Positions 25,548-35,619 of a DNA stretch of 64,000 nucleotides are shown piece after piece. The DNA comes from an uncultured Collinsella sp. (GTDB taxonomy: Bacteria > Actinomycetota > Coriobacteriia > Coriobacteriales > Coriobacteriaceae), in the NCBI GenBank assembly GCA_958427355.1, contig CAUACA010000007.1, positions 1-64,000 of the forward strand, read 5' to 3'. The notes under the pieces are model-generated. The model was given only the letters and a program-made list of their open reading frames with translations. It was not told where the DNA came from and ran no database searches. The stretch's first letter is position 1; every line of letters begins with the position of its first letter. Position numbers and translations under genes: made by a program.

Positions 25548-27647
25548 CTAGGCTTGTTCGGTGCCCGCGGCCTCCAGGCCGATCAAACGGAACGGGTCCG
25601 CCACGCCGCCGATCGACTTTTGCAGTTCGCGTTGACGTTGCGAATCCTGCGCGGCCTGCACGGTCAGCGCGCGACGGGCCTCATCATCGAGCGAACGGTC
25701 CTGGCGCAGCTTGGCCTGTGCGGCACGCATGCGGCGCTTGATGGTGTAGAGCTCGAGCGTATCGAGCATAAAAACGATATTCGTCTCGGTGGGGTGCTTG
25801 CTCGTCGCCGAGATGCGCCCGGCACTCACAAGCGTTGCCGCCTCGGGACACACCGAGCGCGCCGCATCCATGCAGGCTGCAGGATCGGTTCCCGGCGGCG
25901 TTGCCAGCACGGCCCATGCGATGGACTCGTGACGTGGGTCGACCCACTCGATGGAGCAGATGCGGTCGGCATACGTGCGGAACAGGTCAGGGTAGCTCGT
26001 GAGCATCGTCAACAGCTCGCGCTCCCCTGCCAAGGACTTGCGCTCTAGATCGGTAAGAACCATAGGGGCCGAGGCGTCTGTCGGGGCACCGGCGGGCGCA
26101 GCGCCCATACCATCAGGCACATCGATCGGCGGCAGGTCGTCGACGACCTCTACAGGCGCGGCACCATAGGCATCGAGCGGGACGTAGTCGTACGGCTCTT
26201 CTTCGACCGGCGCGGACACCGGCGGCGTCGCGCCCGATGCCCAAGCACCGCGACCGGCATCGCGAGAACCCGACGTCCGACCGCCCGCGTTACCGGACCG
26301 CTCAGCCTGTGCCCGCTGGCGCTCATAGTTCTGCTCACGACGTCGTTCCACATCCTCGCGCTTGGCGACGTCGCGAAACACGCGGCCCGAGCTCGCGCGC
26401 ACGGTCTCCAGGTCCAAACCAAGCAGGTCGGCAATCTGGATAAAGTACGTGTCGATCATATAGCTATCGCGCAGCGGATAGATAAGCGTCAGCGCATCCT
26501 CGAGCGCCTTGGCGCGACCGCCCGGCGTGGTGATGTCGCTCGACTCCTGCAGCGAACGGTACACAAAGTCCATGAGGGGCTCGGAGGCATCGATGCGCGC
26601 CTGCAATGCCTCGCCACCATGTGCGGTGATGAACTCCATGGGGTCGTTGCCGTCGGGCAGTACCACGCAGCGCAGGTCCATCGAATCCTGCTCGATAAAC
26701 TGAATCGCGCGGCGGGCGGCCTTCTGGCCCGCGGCATCGCCATCGAACATATACACGATGCGCTTGGCAAAGCGAGTGAGCGTCTTGACGTGATGCTCCG
26801 TGAGCGCGGTGCCCAGCGTGGCGACAACGTTTTTAATCCCCGCCTCCCAGCAGGCGATGCAATCGGTATAGCCCTCCACCACGATGGCGGTATCCTGCGC
26901 GACGATAAACTCCTTGGCCCAATTAAAACCGTAGAGGTTTCGCTTTTTATGAAACACGCTCGTCTCGGCAGTGTTGAGATACTTAGGCTGGCCGTCGCCC
27001 ATAATGCGACCGCCAAAGGCAATGTTGTGACCCTGCTCGTCAAAGATGGGGAACATCACACGGTCATAGAAGCGGTCGGCGAGCTGGCCGCGCCCGCGGC
27101 TCACGGCAACATTGGCGTCGATCATCTCCTGCGGGGTAAAACCCGCCTGGGACAGGTGCGACACCAGCGCGTTACGGCCCGGTGCAAAGCCCAGGCAGTA
27201 GCGGTGGCAGACGTCGCCACCCATGCCACGGCTGGCAAAGTACTCGCGCGGACGGCCGTCCTTACCGCGCATAAGCATGGTGTGGTAGAACTGGGCGGTC
27301 TCGGCGCACAGATCGTAGATTCGGGCACGCTTGGTACCGCGCTCGCGGCGGTCTCCGGTGTCATGCAGCTCAATACCCGCGCGATCGGCCAAATAACGGA
27401 TTGACTCGGGAAAACTCAGGTTCTCGCGCTTCATGATATAGGTGAAGACGTCGCCGCCCTCACCGCAGCCAAAGCAATGCCACACCTGCGTGGCGGGAAT
27501 AATGTGGAAGGACGGCGTCTTTTCGCCATGGAAGGGGCAGCAGCCCCAAAACTCATGGCCGCGGGGCTTGAGCTCAACCGTTTCCTGCACGATAGCAACC
27601 AGGTCGGACGCAGCGCGTACCTGGTCTTTTTCCTCATCGCTAATCAC
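25548..27647 (-). CDS. dnaG: DNA primase DnaG
   Basis: A 699-residue primase. The N-terminal zinc domain has CCPFHGEKTPSF and WHCFGCGEGGDVFTY (CHC2 type, about 36-70); the TOPRIM core has AIVVEGYTDCIACWEAG and YMFDGDAAGQKAARRA; the C-terminal helicase-binding part follows a Gly/Arg/Asp linker (about 430-480). The start is GTG at 27647, overlapping the ribF stop by eight bases. A region rich in Pro/Asp around residue 470-530 is less conserved. Confidence 0.96.
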   Translation of the reverse strand: MISDEEKDQVRAASDLVAIVQETVELKPRGHEFWGCCPFHGEKTPSFHIIPATQVWHCFGCGEGGDVFTYIMKRENLSFPESIRYLADRAGIELHDTGDRRERGTKRARIYDLCAETAQFYHTMLMRGKDGRPREYFASRGMGGDVCHRYCLGFAPGRNALVSHLSQAGFTPQEMIDANVAVSRGRGQLADRFYDRVMFPIFDEQGHNIAFGGRIMGDGQPKYLNTAETSVFHKKRNLYGFNWAKEFIVAQDTAIVVEGYTDCIACWEAGIKNVVATLGTALTEHHVKTLTRFAKRIVYMFDGDAAGQKAARRAIQFIEQDSMDLRCVVLPDGNDPMEFITAHGGEALQARIDASEPLMDFVYRSLQESSDITTPGGRAKALEDALTLIYPLRDSYMIDTYFIQIADLLGLDLETVRASSGRVFRDVAKREDVERRREQNYERQRAQAERSGNAGGRTSGSRDAGRGAWASGATPPVSAPVEEEPYDYVPLDAYGAAPVEVVDDLPPIDVPDGMGAAPAGAPTDASAPMVLTDLERKSLAGERELLTMLTSYPDLFRTYADRICSIEWVDPRHESIAWAVLATPPGTDPAACMDAARSVCPEAATLVSAGRISATSKHPTETNIVFMLDTLELYTIKRRMRAAQAKLRQDRSLDDEARRALTVQAAQDSQRQRELQKSIGGVADPFRLIGLEAAGTEQA

Positions 27648-28647
27648 GGATGCTCACCCCCTGATCGCCCATGTTGTGACGAATATCTTCGATATTACCC
27701 TCGACGGTCGCGATCAACTCATCCAGCGAATCAAACACGCGCGACGGACGCAGCCAGCGCGTAAACGCCAGCGAAACGGAAGCGCCGTACAGGTCGCCCG
27801 TATAACCAATTAAGTTAGCCTCGAGATGCGCGGATGCCGCATCGTCAGCATACGTTGGCGGCAAGCCGACGTTCACGGCAGCGGGCCACACGGTGTCATT
27901 GACCAGCACCAGACCCTCATACACGCCGTCGGCAGGCACCTGAATGCCGTCGGGAACTTGCAGGTTTGCCGTGGGAAAGCCCATGCCAGAACCCTCGTGA
28001 CGGCCACGAATAACACCGCCACGCACCATATACGGGCGGCCGAGCAACTCAGCAGCAAGCTCCACATGGCCCCGTCCCAGCTCATGACGAATGCGGGTGG
28101 CGCAAATGGCCTCACCGCCCTCGCAAAGCAGGTCGTGACCATACACGTCAACGCCGTGCTCGGAACCCCAGGAGCGCATCTCGGCAACACCAGAAGCACC
28201 GCCACGACCCAGCCTAAAGTCACTGCCAACGCGAATCGATCGAATGTCGACCAGACGCGACACCAGCGAGAGAAAATCAACATGGTCAAGCGCCGCAACC
28301 TCAGGCGTAAAGGGAACGGCCACCACCGCATCGACCCCGGTTTGAGCCAAGGCATGCAGACGGTCGGCCGTCGTCATCAATTTTTGAGCGGGCGAAGGGC
28401 TCACCACAACGTCCGGGTCGGGATCGAAGGTAACTACGACCGCCTTGCAGCCATGGGCACGGGCATCACGGACAAGCGCCGCAATGAGCTCCTGGTGTCC
28501 ACGGTGAACGCCGTCGAACACGCCAATGGCGATTGAAGCGGCACCCAAGTGCTCACACTCATCAAACGTATCGGCAGCAACGATGCGAGCCTCGTCCGAC
28601 TCGCCCGCGAAAAAGACACGCGCGAGCTCGCGAGCGGACAACATCAT
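27640..28647 (-). CDS. ribF: bifunctional riboflavin kinase / FAD synthetase RibF
   Basis: A 335-residue enzyme converting riboflavin to FMN and FAD. The N-terminal adenylyltransferase half has SIAIGVFDGVHRGHQELI and VTFDPDP; the C-terminal kinase half has GMGFPTANLQVP and a GVYEG motif. The ATG overlaps the truB stop by four bases and its 3' end overlaps dnaG. Confidence 0.95.
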   Translation of the reverse strand: MMLSARELARVFFAGESDEARIVAADTFDECEHLGAASIAIGVFDGVHRGHQELIAALVRDARAHGCKAVVVTFDPDPDVVVSPSPAQKLMTTADRLHALAQTGVDAVVAVPFTPEVAALDHVDFLSLVSRLVDIRSIRVGSDFRLGRGGASGVAEMRSWGSEHGVDVYGHDLLCEGGEAICATRIRHELGRGHVELAAELLGRPYMVRGGVIRGRHEGSGMGFPTANLQVPDGIQVPADGVYEGLVLVNDTVWPAAVNVGLPPTYADDAASAHLEANLIGYTGDLYGASVSLAFTRWLRPSRVFDSLDELIATVEGNIEDIRHNMGDQGVSIRD

Positions 28648-29576
28648 CGAACACCGCCGATTGCCTGCGGAAACACGTGCTCCATGACAAAGCGGCCGCC
28701 CTCAATGCGGGCGAGCGCCTTGAGTCCCCCATCGAGCACCAACGCAAACGGCGCCTTCGAGGAATCGAAATCGGCAAACGCACGCTCAACGGGAATGCGT
28801 CGGCCGCAGAGCAGGTCGTCGGCAAGATTGCCCGGCAAGTCAACACGTGTGGCGCCCAGGGCCGCAATGGGATCCAGGGCAAAGCCAGCCGCGGACTCGG
28901 GAGAAAGCTCCTCGACCGCATGACAAGCGCCAATGGAAACAACACCGGAAGCCGTGCGGCGCAGCGCGGAAATATGCGCGGCGCTATCGCAAGCGTGGCC
29001 CAGGTCGCGAGCGAGCGCACGGATATAGGTGCCCTTGCTCACCGAGAACGCCACGGTCCACACACACGTATCACCTTCGCCGCCCACGGCGATCAGGTCG
29101 GCGGCATAGACCTCGACGGGGCGCGGAGGTAGGTCCACCGCATTGCCCTCGCGAGCAGACTTGTAGGCGCGAACGCCATTGACCGAGATAGCAGAAAACG
29201 CCGGCGGCACCTGCATCTGCGGGCCCAGCATGGCGGCCAAGCGCTCACGAGCATAGGCAGGATCGCGGAGCTCGTTGGCAACAGCCACCGTGCGGACCGC
29301 CTCGCCCTCCGCATCATCGGTATTGGTCTCGGCGCCAAACGAGATGTCGGCGACATAGCTTTTGGTATCGAGGGTTAGCATGCCCAGCAGACGAGTAGCC
29401 TGGCCCACGCCCACCACCATGACGCCGGATGCCATGGGGTCGAGCGTGCCGGCATGGCCGACGCGCCGCTCATGGAGGGCGCGTCGGCATTGCGAGACCA
29501 CATCGTGGGACGTGCAGCCCACCGGCTTATCGACGGCGAGCAGCATATTCAGTTGAGAAGGCGTACGACGAGCCAT
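28644..29576 (-). CDS. truB: tRNA pseudouridine(55) synthase TruB
   Basis: A 310-residue pseudouridine synthase for U55 of tRNA. It has DKPVGCTSHDVV, the catalytic-Asp block VGHAGTLDPMASGVMVV and KSYVADISFG, and a C-terminal PUA-like part (FALVLDGGLKALARIEG). The order rbfA-nrnA-truB-ribF is conserved in Gram-positives. Confidence 0.96.
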   Translation of the reverse strand: MARRTPSQLNMLLAVDKPVGCTSHDVVSQCRRALHERRVGHAGTLDPMASGVMVVGVGQATRLLGMLTLDTKSYVADISFGAETNTDDAEGEAVRTVAVANELRDPAYARERLAAMLGPQMQVPPAFSAISVNGVRAYKSAREGNAVDLPPRPVEVYAADLIAVGGEGDTCVWTVAFSVSKGTYIRALARDLGHACDSAAHISALRRTASGVVSIGACHAVEELSPESAAGFALDPIAALGATRVDLPGNLADDLLCGRRIPVERAFADFDSSKAPFALVLDGGLKALARIEGGRFVMEHVFPQAIGGVR

Positions 29577-29591
29577 GTACCATCCAAAAAG

Positions 29592-30635
29592 TTAAAGCTC
29601 GACGGTCACCGAAGCGGGATCCTCCCCAACCAGTTCGGCCAGCATGGGAAGTGCCACGGTGAGCGTCTCGAGAATCGTTCCGTTGTTGGAGAAACCGGCG
29701 GCAGCGGGATGTCCGCCTCCGCCAAAGGCAGCAGCGATCTCGGACACGTTAAGGTCGCCCTTGGAGCGCAGGTTGCCGCGCACCTTGGTATCGCCCTCAA
29801 TGCCCTTCAGGAACAGGCAGACCTCCACGCCCATCACCGAGCGCACCACATCGACTAGGCCGTCGCACTCATCCGAGGTGACACCGCAAGCCTCAAGGTC
29901 ACTCTGGTACGCGTAGCTATACGCGACACGCCCGTGGGCCACCGTCTTGATGCGGCCCATAACGATGGACTTGAGGTGCAAAAACTCAACGCGCATGCTC
30001 TGGTATACCTCGAGCGCAACGCGCGCCGGATCGGCACCGTGGGCAACCAGACGCGAGGCCGCATGGAACGCGGCGGCATCGGCGTTCTGGTACTGGAAAC
30101 GACCGGTGTCGGTCACCAAGCCGCACAGCAAGCAGGTCGCGACGCCGTCACGTGCGACAATGCCGCAATTGTCCAAGAAACGGTCGATGATCATGGCGCA
30201 GGCTGCAGCTTCGACGCGCCTCAGGCTGAGCTCGGCAAACTCCTCGCGCGCCGGATGGTGGTCAAAGCAAACCACATGCTTGGAGCGGCGAAGCACCTCG
30301 GCCGAGTTGTTGAGACGCTCGACGACCGGTACGTCCACCGAGATGAACAGGTCCGGATTGCCAGTGTACGCAGATGCCGGCACCAGGCGATCGGAGCCTT
30401 CCATAAAGCGGTAGATACGCGGAACCGGGTCATCGTCTGCCAGCAGCAGGGCAATGTCCTTGTTGGGGAAAAACTTCATGAGCGAGAGGCCCAGACCCAG
30501 CACGGAGCCCAAGGCATCGCCATCGGGAGAAGTATGTCCCGAAATCGCAATGGAGGACGCACCCTCGATGAGCTCGAGGATGCGTCGCTGAATATCTGCA
30601 GACTCGCACGAGGCGAGGTCGGCGGAATTAGTCAT
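29592..30635 (-). CDS. nrnA: DHH/DHHA1 phosphoesterase NrnA (oligoribonuclease / pAp phosphatase)
   Basis: A 347-residue NrnA-type phosphoesterase that degrades nanoRNA and 3'-phosphoadenosine 5'-phosphate. Metal motifs: GHTSPDGDALGSVLGLG (the usual H..PDGDA), VVCFDHHPAREEF (DHH), LLCGLVTDTGRF and the DHHA1 end FGGGGHPAAAGF. The ATG overlaps the rbfA stop by eight bases. Confidence 0.93.
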   Translation of the reverse strand: MTNSADLASCESADIQRRILELIEGASSIAISGHTSPDGDALGSVLGLGLSLMKFFPNKDIALLLADDDPVPRIYRFMEGSDRLVPASAYTGNPDLFISVDVPVVERLNNSAEVLRRSKHVVCFDHHPAREEFAELSLRRVEAAACAMIIDRFLDNCGIVARDGVATCLLCGLVTDTGRFQYQNADAAAFHAASRLVAHGADPARVALEVYQSMRVEFLHLKSIVMGRIKTVAHGRVAYSYAYQSDLEACGVTSDECDGLVDVVRSVMGVEVCLFLKGIEGDTKVRGNLRSKGDLNVSEIAAAFGGGGHPAAAGFSNNGTILETLTVALPMLAELVGEDPASVTVEL

Positions 30636-31038
30636 CTAAAGCTGCCTCCTGGGCGGCATCCGCTATCGGATAGCCGTCCTCGTCCTTTTCGATCGCAAGC
30701 GTGGCGGGAACGTTTTCCAGCGCACGCGTGATACGCTCGGCCTCATCGGTCGAGCGATCGATGCGAAAATCGAGCTCGGGCGTAACACGCCAATCGAGCG
30801 AGCGAGCCAACAGGCTGCGAATACGGCCCTTGGCGCTTGCGAGCGCCTCCATGACCTCATCGTAGCGGCTCGCATCGCACGACACGTACACACGCGCGAA
30901 CGAACGGTCCACCGCGACCTCGACCGCGGTCAAAGTAACTAGGTCGAGACGCGGATCGGAAACCTCAAAGAGCAGGATATAACCAAGCTTCTCGCGAAGC
31001 TGCTCGCCCAGACGGCGGGTTGCCTGCGTTTGCTTCAT
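30628..31038 (-). CDS. rbfA: 30S ribosome-binding factor A
   Basis: A 136-residue RbfA that assists 30S maturation. It shows RLGEQLREKLGYIL, SDPRLDLVTLTAVEV and RVTPELDFRIDRSTDEAERI, all family blocks. It starts 12 bases after infB with GGGGGTAG upstream. Confidence 0.94.
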   Translation of the reverse strand: MKQTQATRRLGEQLREKLGYILLFEVSDPRLDLVTLTAVEVAVDRSFARVYVSCDASRYDEVMEALASAKGRIRSLLARSLDWRVTPELDFRIDRSTDEAERITRALENVPATLAIEKDEDGYPIADAAQEAALDD

Positions 31039-31049
31039 AGCGCTACCCC

Positions 31050-33764
31050 CTACTCGGTACGGGCAACCTGGTCGATGCGGTAACCCTCGATCTGGTCGCC
31101 GGGCTTGATGTCCTGGAAGTTCTCCAGGCCAATGCCGCCCTCGGAACCGCTCTTGAGGCTCTTGGCCTCGTCCTTGTAGTGGCGCATCGAGGCGATCTTG
31201 CCGTTGAAGACCACGATACCGTCGCGCACCAGGCGCACGGAATCGGTCGCGGCGATCTCGCCCTCCTCGACGCGGACACCGGCGGCGATACCGACTTTGG
31301 GCACCTTGAAGGTGTCAAGGACGGTCGCGGTACCCGTGGCGACCTCGACCTCGGTGGGCTTGAGCATGCCGATACGGGCGGCGTCGAGCTCCTCGAGGCA
31401 CTTGTAGATGACGTCGTAGCAACGGATCTCGACGCCCTCGCGCTCGGCGGCGGAGCGGGCCTTACCGTCGGGACGGACGCCAAAGCCGATGATGATGGCG
31501 TTGGAGGCGTCGGCCAGGACCACGTCGGTCTCGTTGATGGCGCCAACGGCGGAGTGAATCGTGTTGATGCGAACCTCGGACTGATCCATCTTGTCGAGCG
31601 AGTCCTGAAGGGCCTCGATGGAACCCTGGACGTCGGCCTTGATGATCAGGTTGAGCTCCTTGACCTCGGCGTCGGCGATGGTCTCGAAGAGGTTCTCGAG
31701 CGTGACGTGCTTGACGCGGCTCTGCTCCTCGATACGGGCCTTGAGCGAACGCTCATCGGCAAGGGCGCGAGCCTCGCGCTCGTCCTCAAACACGCGGAAC
31801 TCGTCGCCGGCGTTGGGCACGGACTGCAGGCCCAAAATCTCGACGGCGTCGGAGGGACCGGCCTCGGTGACGGCGCGACCCTTGGGGTCGAGCATGGCGC
31901 GGACGCGGCCGTAGGTAAGGCCGGCGACCAGCGTATCGCCCACGTGCAGGGTACCGCGGGTCACGAGCACGGTAGCGACCGAGCCGCGGCCCTTGTCGAG
32001 CTTGGCCTCGAGGACGTTGCCGGAGGCAAAGGTGTCCGGGTTAGCCTTGAGCTCGAGAACGTCGGCCTGAAGCAGCACGGTCTCCAGAAGGTCGTCGATA
32101 CCGATCTTCTGCTTGGCCGAGATGTTGACGAACATGTTCTGTCCGCCCCACTCCTCGGGGATGACGCCGTACTCGGTGAGCTCCTGGCGCACGCGGTCGG
32201 GGTTGGCGCCCGGCTTATCGATCTTGTTGACGGCGACGACGATGGGAACGCCGGCGGCCTTGGCATGGTTGATCGACTCGACCGTCTGGGGCATGACGCC
32301 GTCGTCGGCGGCCACGATCAGAATGACGATGTCGGTCACCTTAGCACCACGGGCACGCATAGCCGTAAAGGTGGCGTGACCCGGGGTATCGATAAAGGTG
32401 ATCTTGCGGTCGTTGATCATGACCTGCGAAGCGCCGATGGCCTGCGTAATGCCGCCCGCCTCGCCGGCAGCAACGCCGGTATGACGGATGGCGTCGAGCA
32501 GCGACGTCTTACCGTGGTCGACGTGGCCCATGACGGTGACGACCGGGGCGCGCGGCTTAAGGTCGGCGGGATCGTCGTAGAACGAGAAGGTGTTCTCCTC
32601 CTCGGGGGTGATGATCTTAATCTGACGGCCCAGGTCGTCGGCGACGAGCTCGACGAGGTCGTCGGACATGGACTGCGTCATGGTGAGCGGCGTACCCAGC
32701 AGGAACAGGCGCTTGATGATGTCGTTGGCCGGAACGTCAAGCGCCTCGGCAAGCTCCTGGACGGTAACGCCCTGGGAGACCTTGATGGCGTCGAGGTCCT
32801 CGGGGTTCACGCCCTGGGCCAGCGCCTCCTCTATCTTGCGCTCCTCCTGAGCCTTGGCAGCCTCGCGCTCGCGCTTCTCCTTGCGCTTCTTGCGGCGACC
32901 GGTGGACTCGCGAGAGGCCTCCTCGACGGCAGCACGAGCCTCCTCGAGCACCTTCTCGCGGCTGTACTCCTCGGCCTCGCGAGCCATGCGGCTGTAGTGG
33001 TCCTCTTCGTTGTTGTGACCGCCCTTGCGCTTCTTGCCCTTGCCCTGCTTATCGGGGTTGGGGAAGTCCATGCCGGCAGCGACGTTGTTGCTGGCGTTGG
33101 TGCGATGGCTGTGGGGGCGGCTCTCGGAGGCGTTGCGCTCGGAGTTGCTGTCGGAGGAGTTGCGATCGTTACGACGGCCACCGCGGCGGTCGTTGTTGCC
33201 GCCACGACGGTTGCCGCGCTCGGCTGCGCGCTCGGCCTTGGCCTTCTCCTCGGCGTCCTTCTTCTCCTTGAGCACGGTCTCCTGTGCGGCGATCTGGTCG
33301 AGCAGCGAACGGAAGCGCGAACCGGAGTCGGAAGCGGGAACGGCGCGGCGCTGGGCCTCGCGGGCAGCCTCCTCCTTCTCGCGGGCAAGGCGCTCCTGCT
33401 CAGCCTTCTTCTTTGCCTCGGCCTCGGCACGGGCGGCCTCCTCGGCAGCCTGGGCGGCGGCGAACTGGCGGCGCTCCTCCTCGCGTGCCTTCTCGGCGGC
33501 GATGCGCTCACGCTCGGCCTCGGCAGCGCGTGCTGCCTCCTCGGCGGCAGCGGCCTGCTCCTCGGCCTGTTTGGCGGCCTCGACTTCCTGGGCGCGGGCC
33601 TCGATCACCGAGGCGAGCTGCTTGCGGACCATAGCGACGTAGGCGTCCTCCAGGGCGGAGGAAGCGGACTTAGCGGGAATCTTCATTTCGGCGAGATGAC
33701 CCATCAGTTCCTTGGAGGTCATGCCGAACTCTTTGGCCAGGGTGGACACACGGACTTTTGCCAT
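31050..33764 (-). CDS. infB: translation initiation factor IF-2
   Basis: A 904-residue IF-2 that delivers fMet-tRNA to the 30S subunit. An N-terminal IF2_N motif (VSTLAKEFGMTSKELM) is followed by a long charged Ala/Glu/Arg-rich coil and an Asn/Arg-rich linker up to about residue 300, a second IF2_N at about 330-380, the G domain (VMGHVDHGKTSLLDAIRHTG, DTPGHATFTAMRARG, AVNKIDKPGANPD), and the C-terminal domains. AGGTGAAG precedes the ATG. The ylxR gene usually found between nusA and infB is missing; that spacer (91 bases) has only a small GGCACC hairpin. Confidence 0.97.
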   Translation of the reverse strand: MAKVRVSTLAKEFGMTSKELMGHLAEMKIPAKSASSALEDAYVAMVRKQLASVIEARAQEVEAAKQAEEQAAAAEEAARAAEAERERIAAEKAREEERRQFAAAQAAEEAARAEAEAKKKAEQERLAREKEEAAREAQRRAVPASDSGSRFRSLLDQIAAQETVLKEKKDAEEKAKAERAAERGNRRGGNNDRRGGRRNDRNSSDSNSERNASESRPHSHRTNASNNVAAGMDFPNPDKQGKGKKRKGGHNNEEDHYSRMAREAEEYSREKVLEEARAAVEEASRESTGRRKKRKEKREREAAKAQEERKIEEALAQGVNPEDLDAIKVSQGVTVQELAEALDVPANDIIKRLFLLGTPLTMTQSMSDDLVELVADDLGRQIKIITPEEENTFSFYDDPADLKPRAPVVTVMGHVDHGKTSLLDAIRHTGVAAGEAGGITQAIGASQVMINDRKITFIDTPGHATFTAMRARGAKVTDIVILIVAADDGVMPQTVESINHAKAAGVPIVVAVNKIDKPGANPDRVRQELTEYGVIPEEWGGQNMFVNISAKQKIGIDDLLETVLLQADVLELKANPDTFASGNVLEAKLDKGRGSVATVLVTRGTLHVGDTLVAGLTYGRVRAMLDPKGRAVTEAGPSDAVEILGLQSVPNAGDEFRVFEDEREARALADERSLKARIEEQSRVKHVTLENLFETIADAEVKELNLIIKADVQGSIEALQDSLDKMDQSEVRINTIHSAVGAINETDVVLADASNAIIIGFGVRPDGKARSAAEREGVEIRCYDVIYKCLEELDAARIGMLKPTEVEVATGTATVLDTFKVPKVGIAAGVRVEEGEIAATDSVRLVRDGIVVFNGKIASMRHYKDEAKSLKSGSEGGIGLENFQDIKPGDQIEGYRIDQVARTE

Positions 33765-33855
33765 ATGACTTCACCTACCCTTTCTGGCACCTTGGGTGCC
33801 TAGAGACTGAACGAGCGTGGGAGATGCGCTGGGACCTGCCCGGCGCGACCGCGCG

Positions 33856-35103
33856 CTAGATCAGGTCCTCCGCATCATCGAAGGCGTCGGTGTCGTGGAC
33901 ACCGCAGAAACGGGAGCCGGGACGGGCCTGGTTGCGGCACTGGATGCCGTCCTCGGACACGAACTCGCAGCGACGGACGTCCTCGTCCTCCTCGTCACCG
34001 ATCAGGTCGGCGGCGGGCTCCTCGTGAACGGGAACGTTCTTGAGGATGTCGGCGGCAAGGGTCTCGGACTTGATGTCAATGTGCCAGCCGGTCAGGCGCG
34101 CGGCGAGGCGGGCGTTCTGGCCCTCCTTGCCGATGGCGAGGGACAGCTGGTCGTCGGGCACGATGACGCCGGCATAGGCCTTCTCCTCGTCGATAAGGAC
34201 GCGGGTGACCTTGGCGGGCGACAGGGCGTTGGCGACGTAGACGGCCGGATCGGCATCCCACAGGATGACGTCGACGCGCTCGCCACGGAGCTCGCCCACG
34301 ACGGCGCGAACACGGCTGCCCTTAGGGCCGACGCAGGCGCCCACGGGATCCAGGCGATCGTCGAGCGAGTGGACGGCGACCTTAGAGCGCTGACCGGGCT
34401 CGCGGGCGATCGACTTGATCTGGACGGTGCCCTCATAGATCTCGGGCACCTCCTGCTCAAACAGACGACGCATGAGCTCGGGGTGGGTACGGGAGATGAC
34501 AATCGGCGGACGGCTGTGCTCGCCACGGACCGGCTGCAGGTTGGAGTTGGGGTCGCGAACGTCGATAATCACGGCCTTGATGTGCTGGTTGTGCAGGTAG
34601 CGCTCACCCATCGGACGCTCGTTGCGCTCGTTCTCGTAACGACGCTGGTCGAAGTGCGGAAGCTCGGCCTCGACGCCCTCGCGAATCTTGACGATCGTGA
34701 AGTCGGGCGTGGACTGCAGCACGGTACCGCTGATGAGGTCACCGATGCGGCCGGAGAACTCCTCGTAGATCTGCTCGCGGGCGGAGTTGCGCACGATGGC
34801 GTTGATCTCGGCCTTGGCGTGCTGGGCGGCGATGCGACTCGTGTTCTTGGGAGTGACGTCGATCTCCTCGAACTCGGTGAAGTTGCCCTCCTCGTCCATG
34901 GAATCGTCGATCGGCTCCAGACGGTAGACGTAGATCTTGCCGGTGGTGCGGTCGATGGTCACCTTGGCGCCCCACTCAAGATGCAGGATCTCGGCATAGC
35001 TCTTGGCGAGCGACTGCTCCAGGCGGTCGATCAGGTAGAGCTGGTCGATGTGCTTCTCCTGGCAAAGCTCCATCAGGGCGGACATCATGTCGGATGCTGC
35101 CAT
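33856..35103 (-). CDS. nusA: transcription elongation/termination factor NusA with extra C-terminal zinc-like tail
   Basis: A 415-residue NusA: N-terminal RNA polymerase-binding domain (1-125), S1 domain (RIGDLISGTVLQSTPDF), and two KH domains (GACVGPKGSRVRAVVGELRG; LSLAIGKEGQNARLAARLTG). After the second KH the last 39 residues form an unusual tail with Cys379, Cys389, Cys400 and His403 (RCEFVSEDGIQC, PGSRFCGVH), which looks like a small zinc-binding motif. AGGAAGGAAA precedes the ATG, one base after rimP. It may autoregulate the operon through the leader hairpin upstream of rimP. Confidence 0.95.
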   Translation of the reverse strand: MAASDMMSALMELCQEKHIDQLYLIDRLEQSLAKSYAEILHLEWGAKVTIDRTTGKIYVYRLEPIDDSMDEEGNFTEFEEIDVTPKNTSRIAAQHAKAEINAIVRNSAREQIYEEFSGRIGDLISGTVLQSTPDFTIVKIREGVEAELPHFDQRRYENERNERPMGERYLHNQHIKAVIIDVRDPNSNLQPVRGEHSRPPIVISRTHPELMRRLFEQEVPEIYEGTVQIKSIAREPGQRSKVAVHSLDDRLDPVGACVGPKGSRVRAVVGELRGERVDVILWDADPAVYVANALSPAKVTRVLIDEEKAYAGVIVPDDQLSLAIGKEGQNARLAARLTGWHIDIKSETLAADILKNVPVHEEPAADLIGDEEDEDVRRCEFVSEDGIQCRNQARPGSRFCGVHDTDAFDDAEDLI

Positions 35104-35104
35104 C

Positions 35105-35599
35105 TTACTTTCCTTCCTTCGCGGGCTTGAAGTCGTAGGTGGGCTTCAATTTGCACTTTTTAACATCAGAGAAATCGAGGGTAACGGACTCGCCGTCCTC
35201 GAGCTCGAGGGTCACGTCGGCCTCGGTGGCGGCGGCAATCTTGCCGGCGTACTTGCGACGGCCCTCGGTGGCGGTGGAGGTGAGCTCGCAGTTCTCGCCC
35301 ACAAAGCGGGCAAAGTCACTCGGGCGGCGCAGCGGGCGCGCCATACCCGGGCTCGACACCTCGAGCGTATAGCTCGAAGAGATGGGGTCGAGCTCCTCAA
35401 TTACATCGCCGACCCACTTGGTGTTGGCCGTGACGTCGTTGAGCGACAGGCTCTGACCCTCGGCACCCTCGATACGCACGCGCACGCAGGGGGCCTTGGT
35501 GGCACCCACGAGCTCGACGTCGACGATGTCGACATCGTGCTGGGGGGCGACGGCCTCGAGCGCGTCGATGATCGCCTGCTCGGTCTTGGTCTTGACCAT
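35105..35599 (-). CDS. rimP: ribosome maturation factor RimP
   Basis: A 164-residue RimP for 30S assembly. It shows VDIVDVELVGATKAPCVRV, the conserved YTLEVSSPGMARPLRRPSDF and VTLDFSDVKKCKLKP. The ATG at 35599 has GGAGGTG five bases upstream; the longer open frame to 35854 crosses the promoter and leader hairpin and is not coding. First gene of rimP-nusA-infB-rbfA-nrnA-truB-ribF-dnaG. Confidence 0.93.
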   Translation of the reverse strand: MVKTKTEQAIIDALEAVAPQHDVDIVDVELVGATKAPCVRVRIEGAEGQSLSLNDVTANTKWVGDVIEELDPISSSYTLEVSSPGMARPLRRPSDFARFVGENCELTSTATEGRRKYAGKIAAATEADVTLELEDGESVTLDFSDVKKCKLKPTYDFKPAKEGK

Positions 35600-35619
35600 T
35601 GCGGCACCTCCATCCATAC

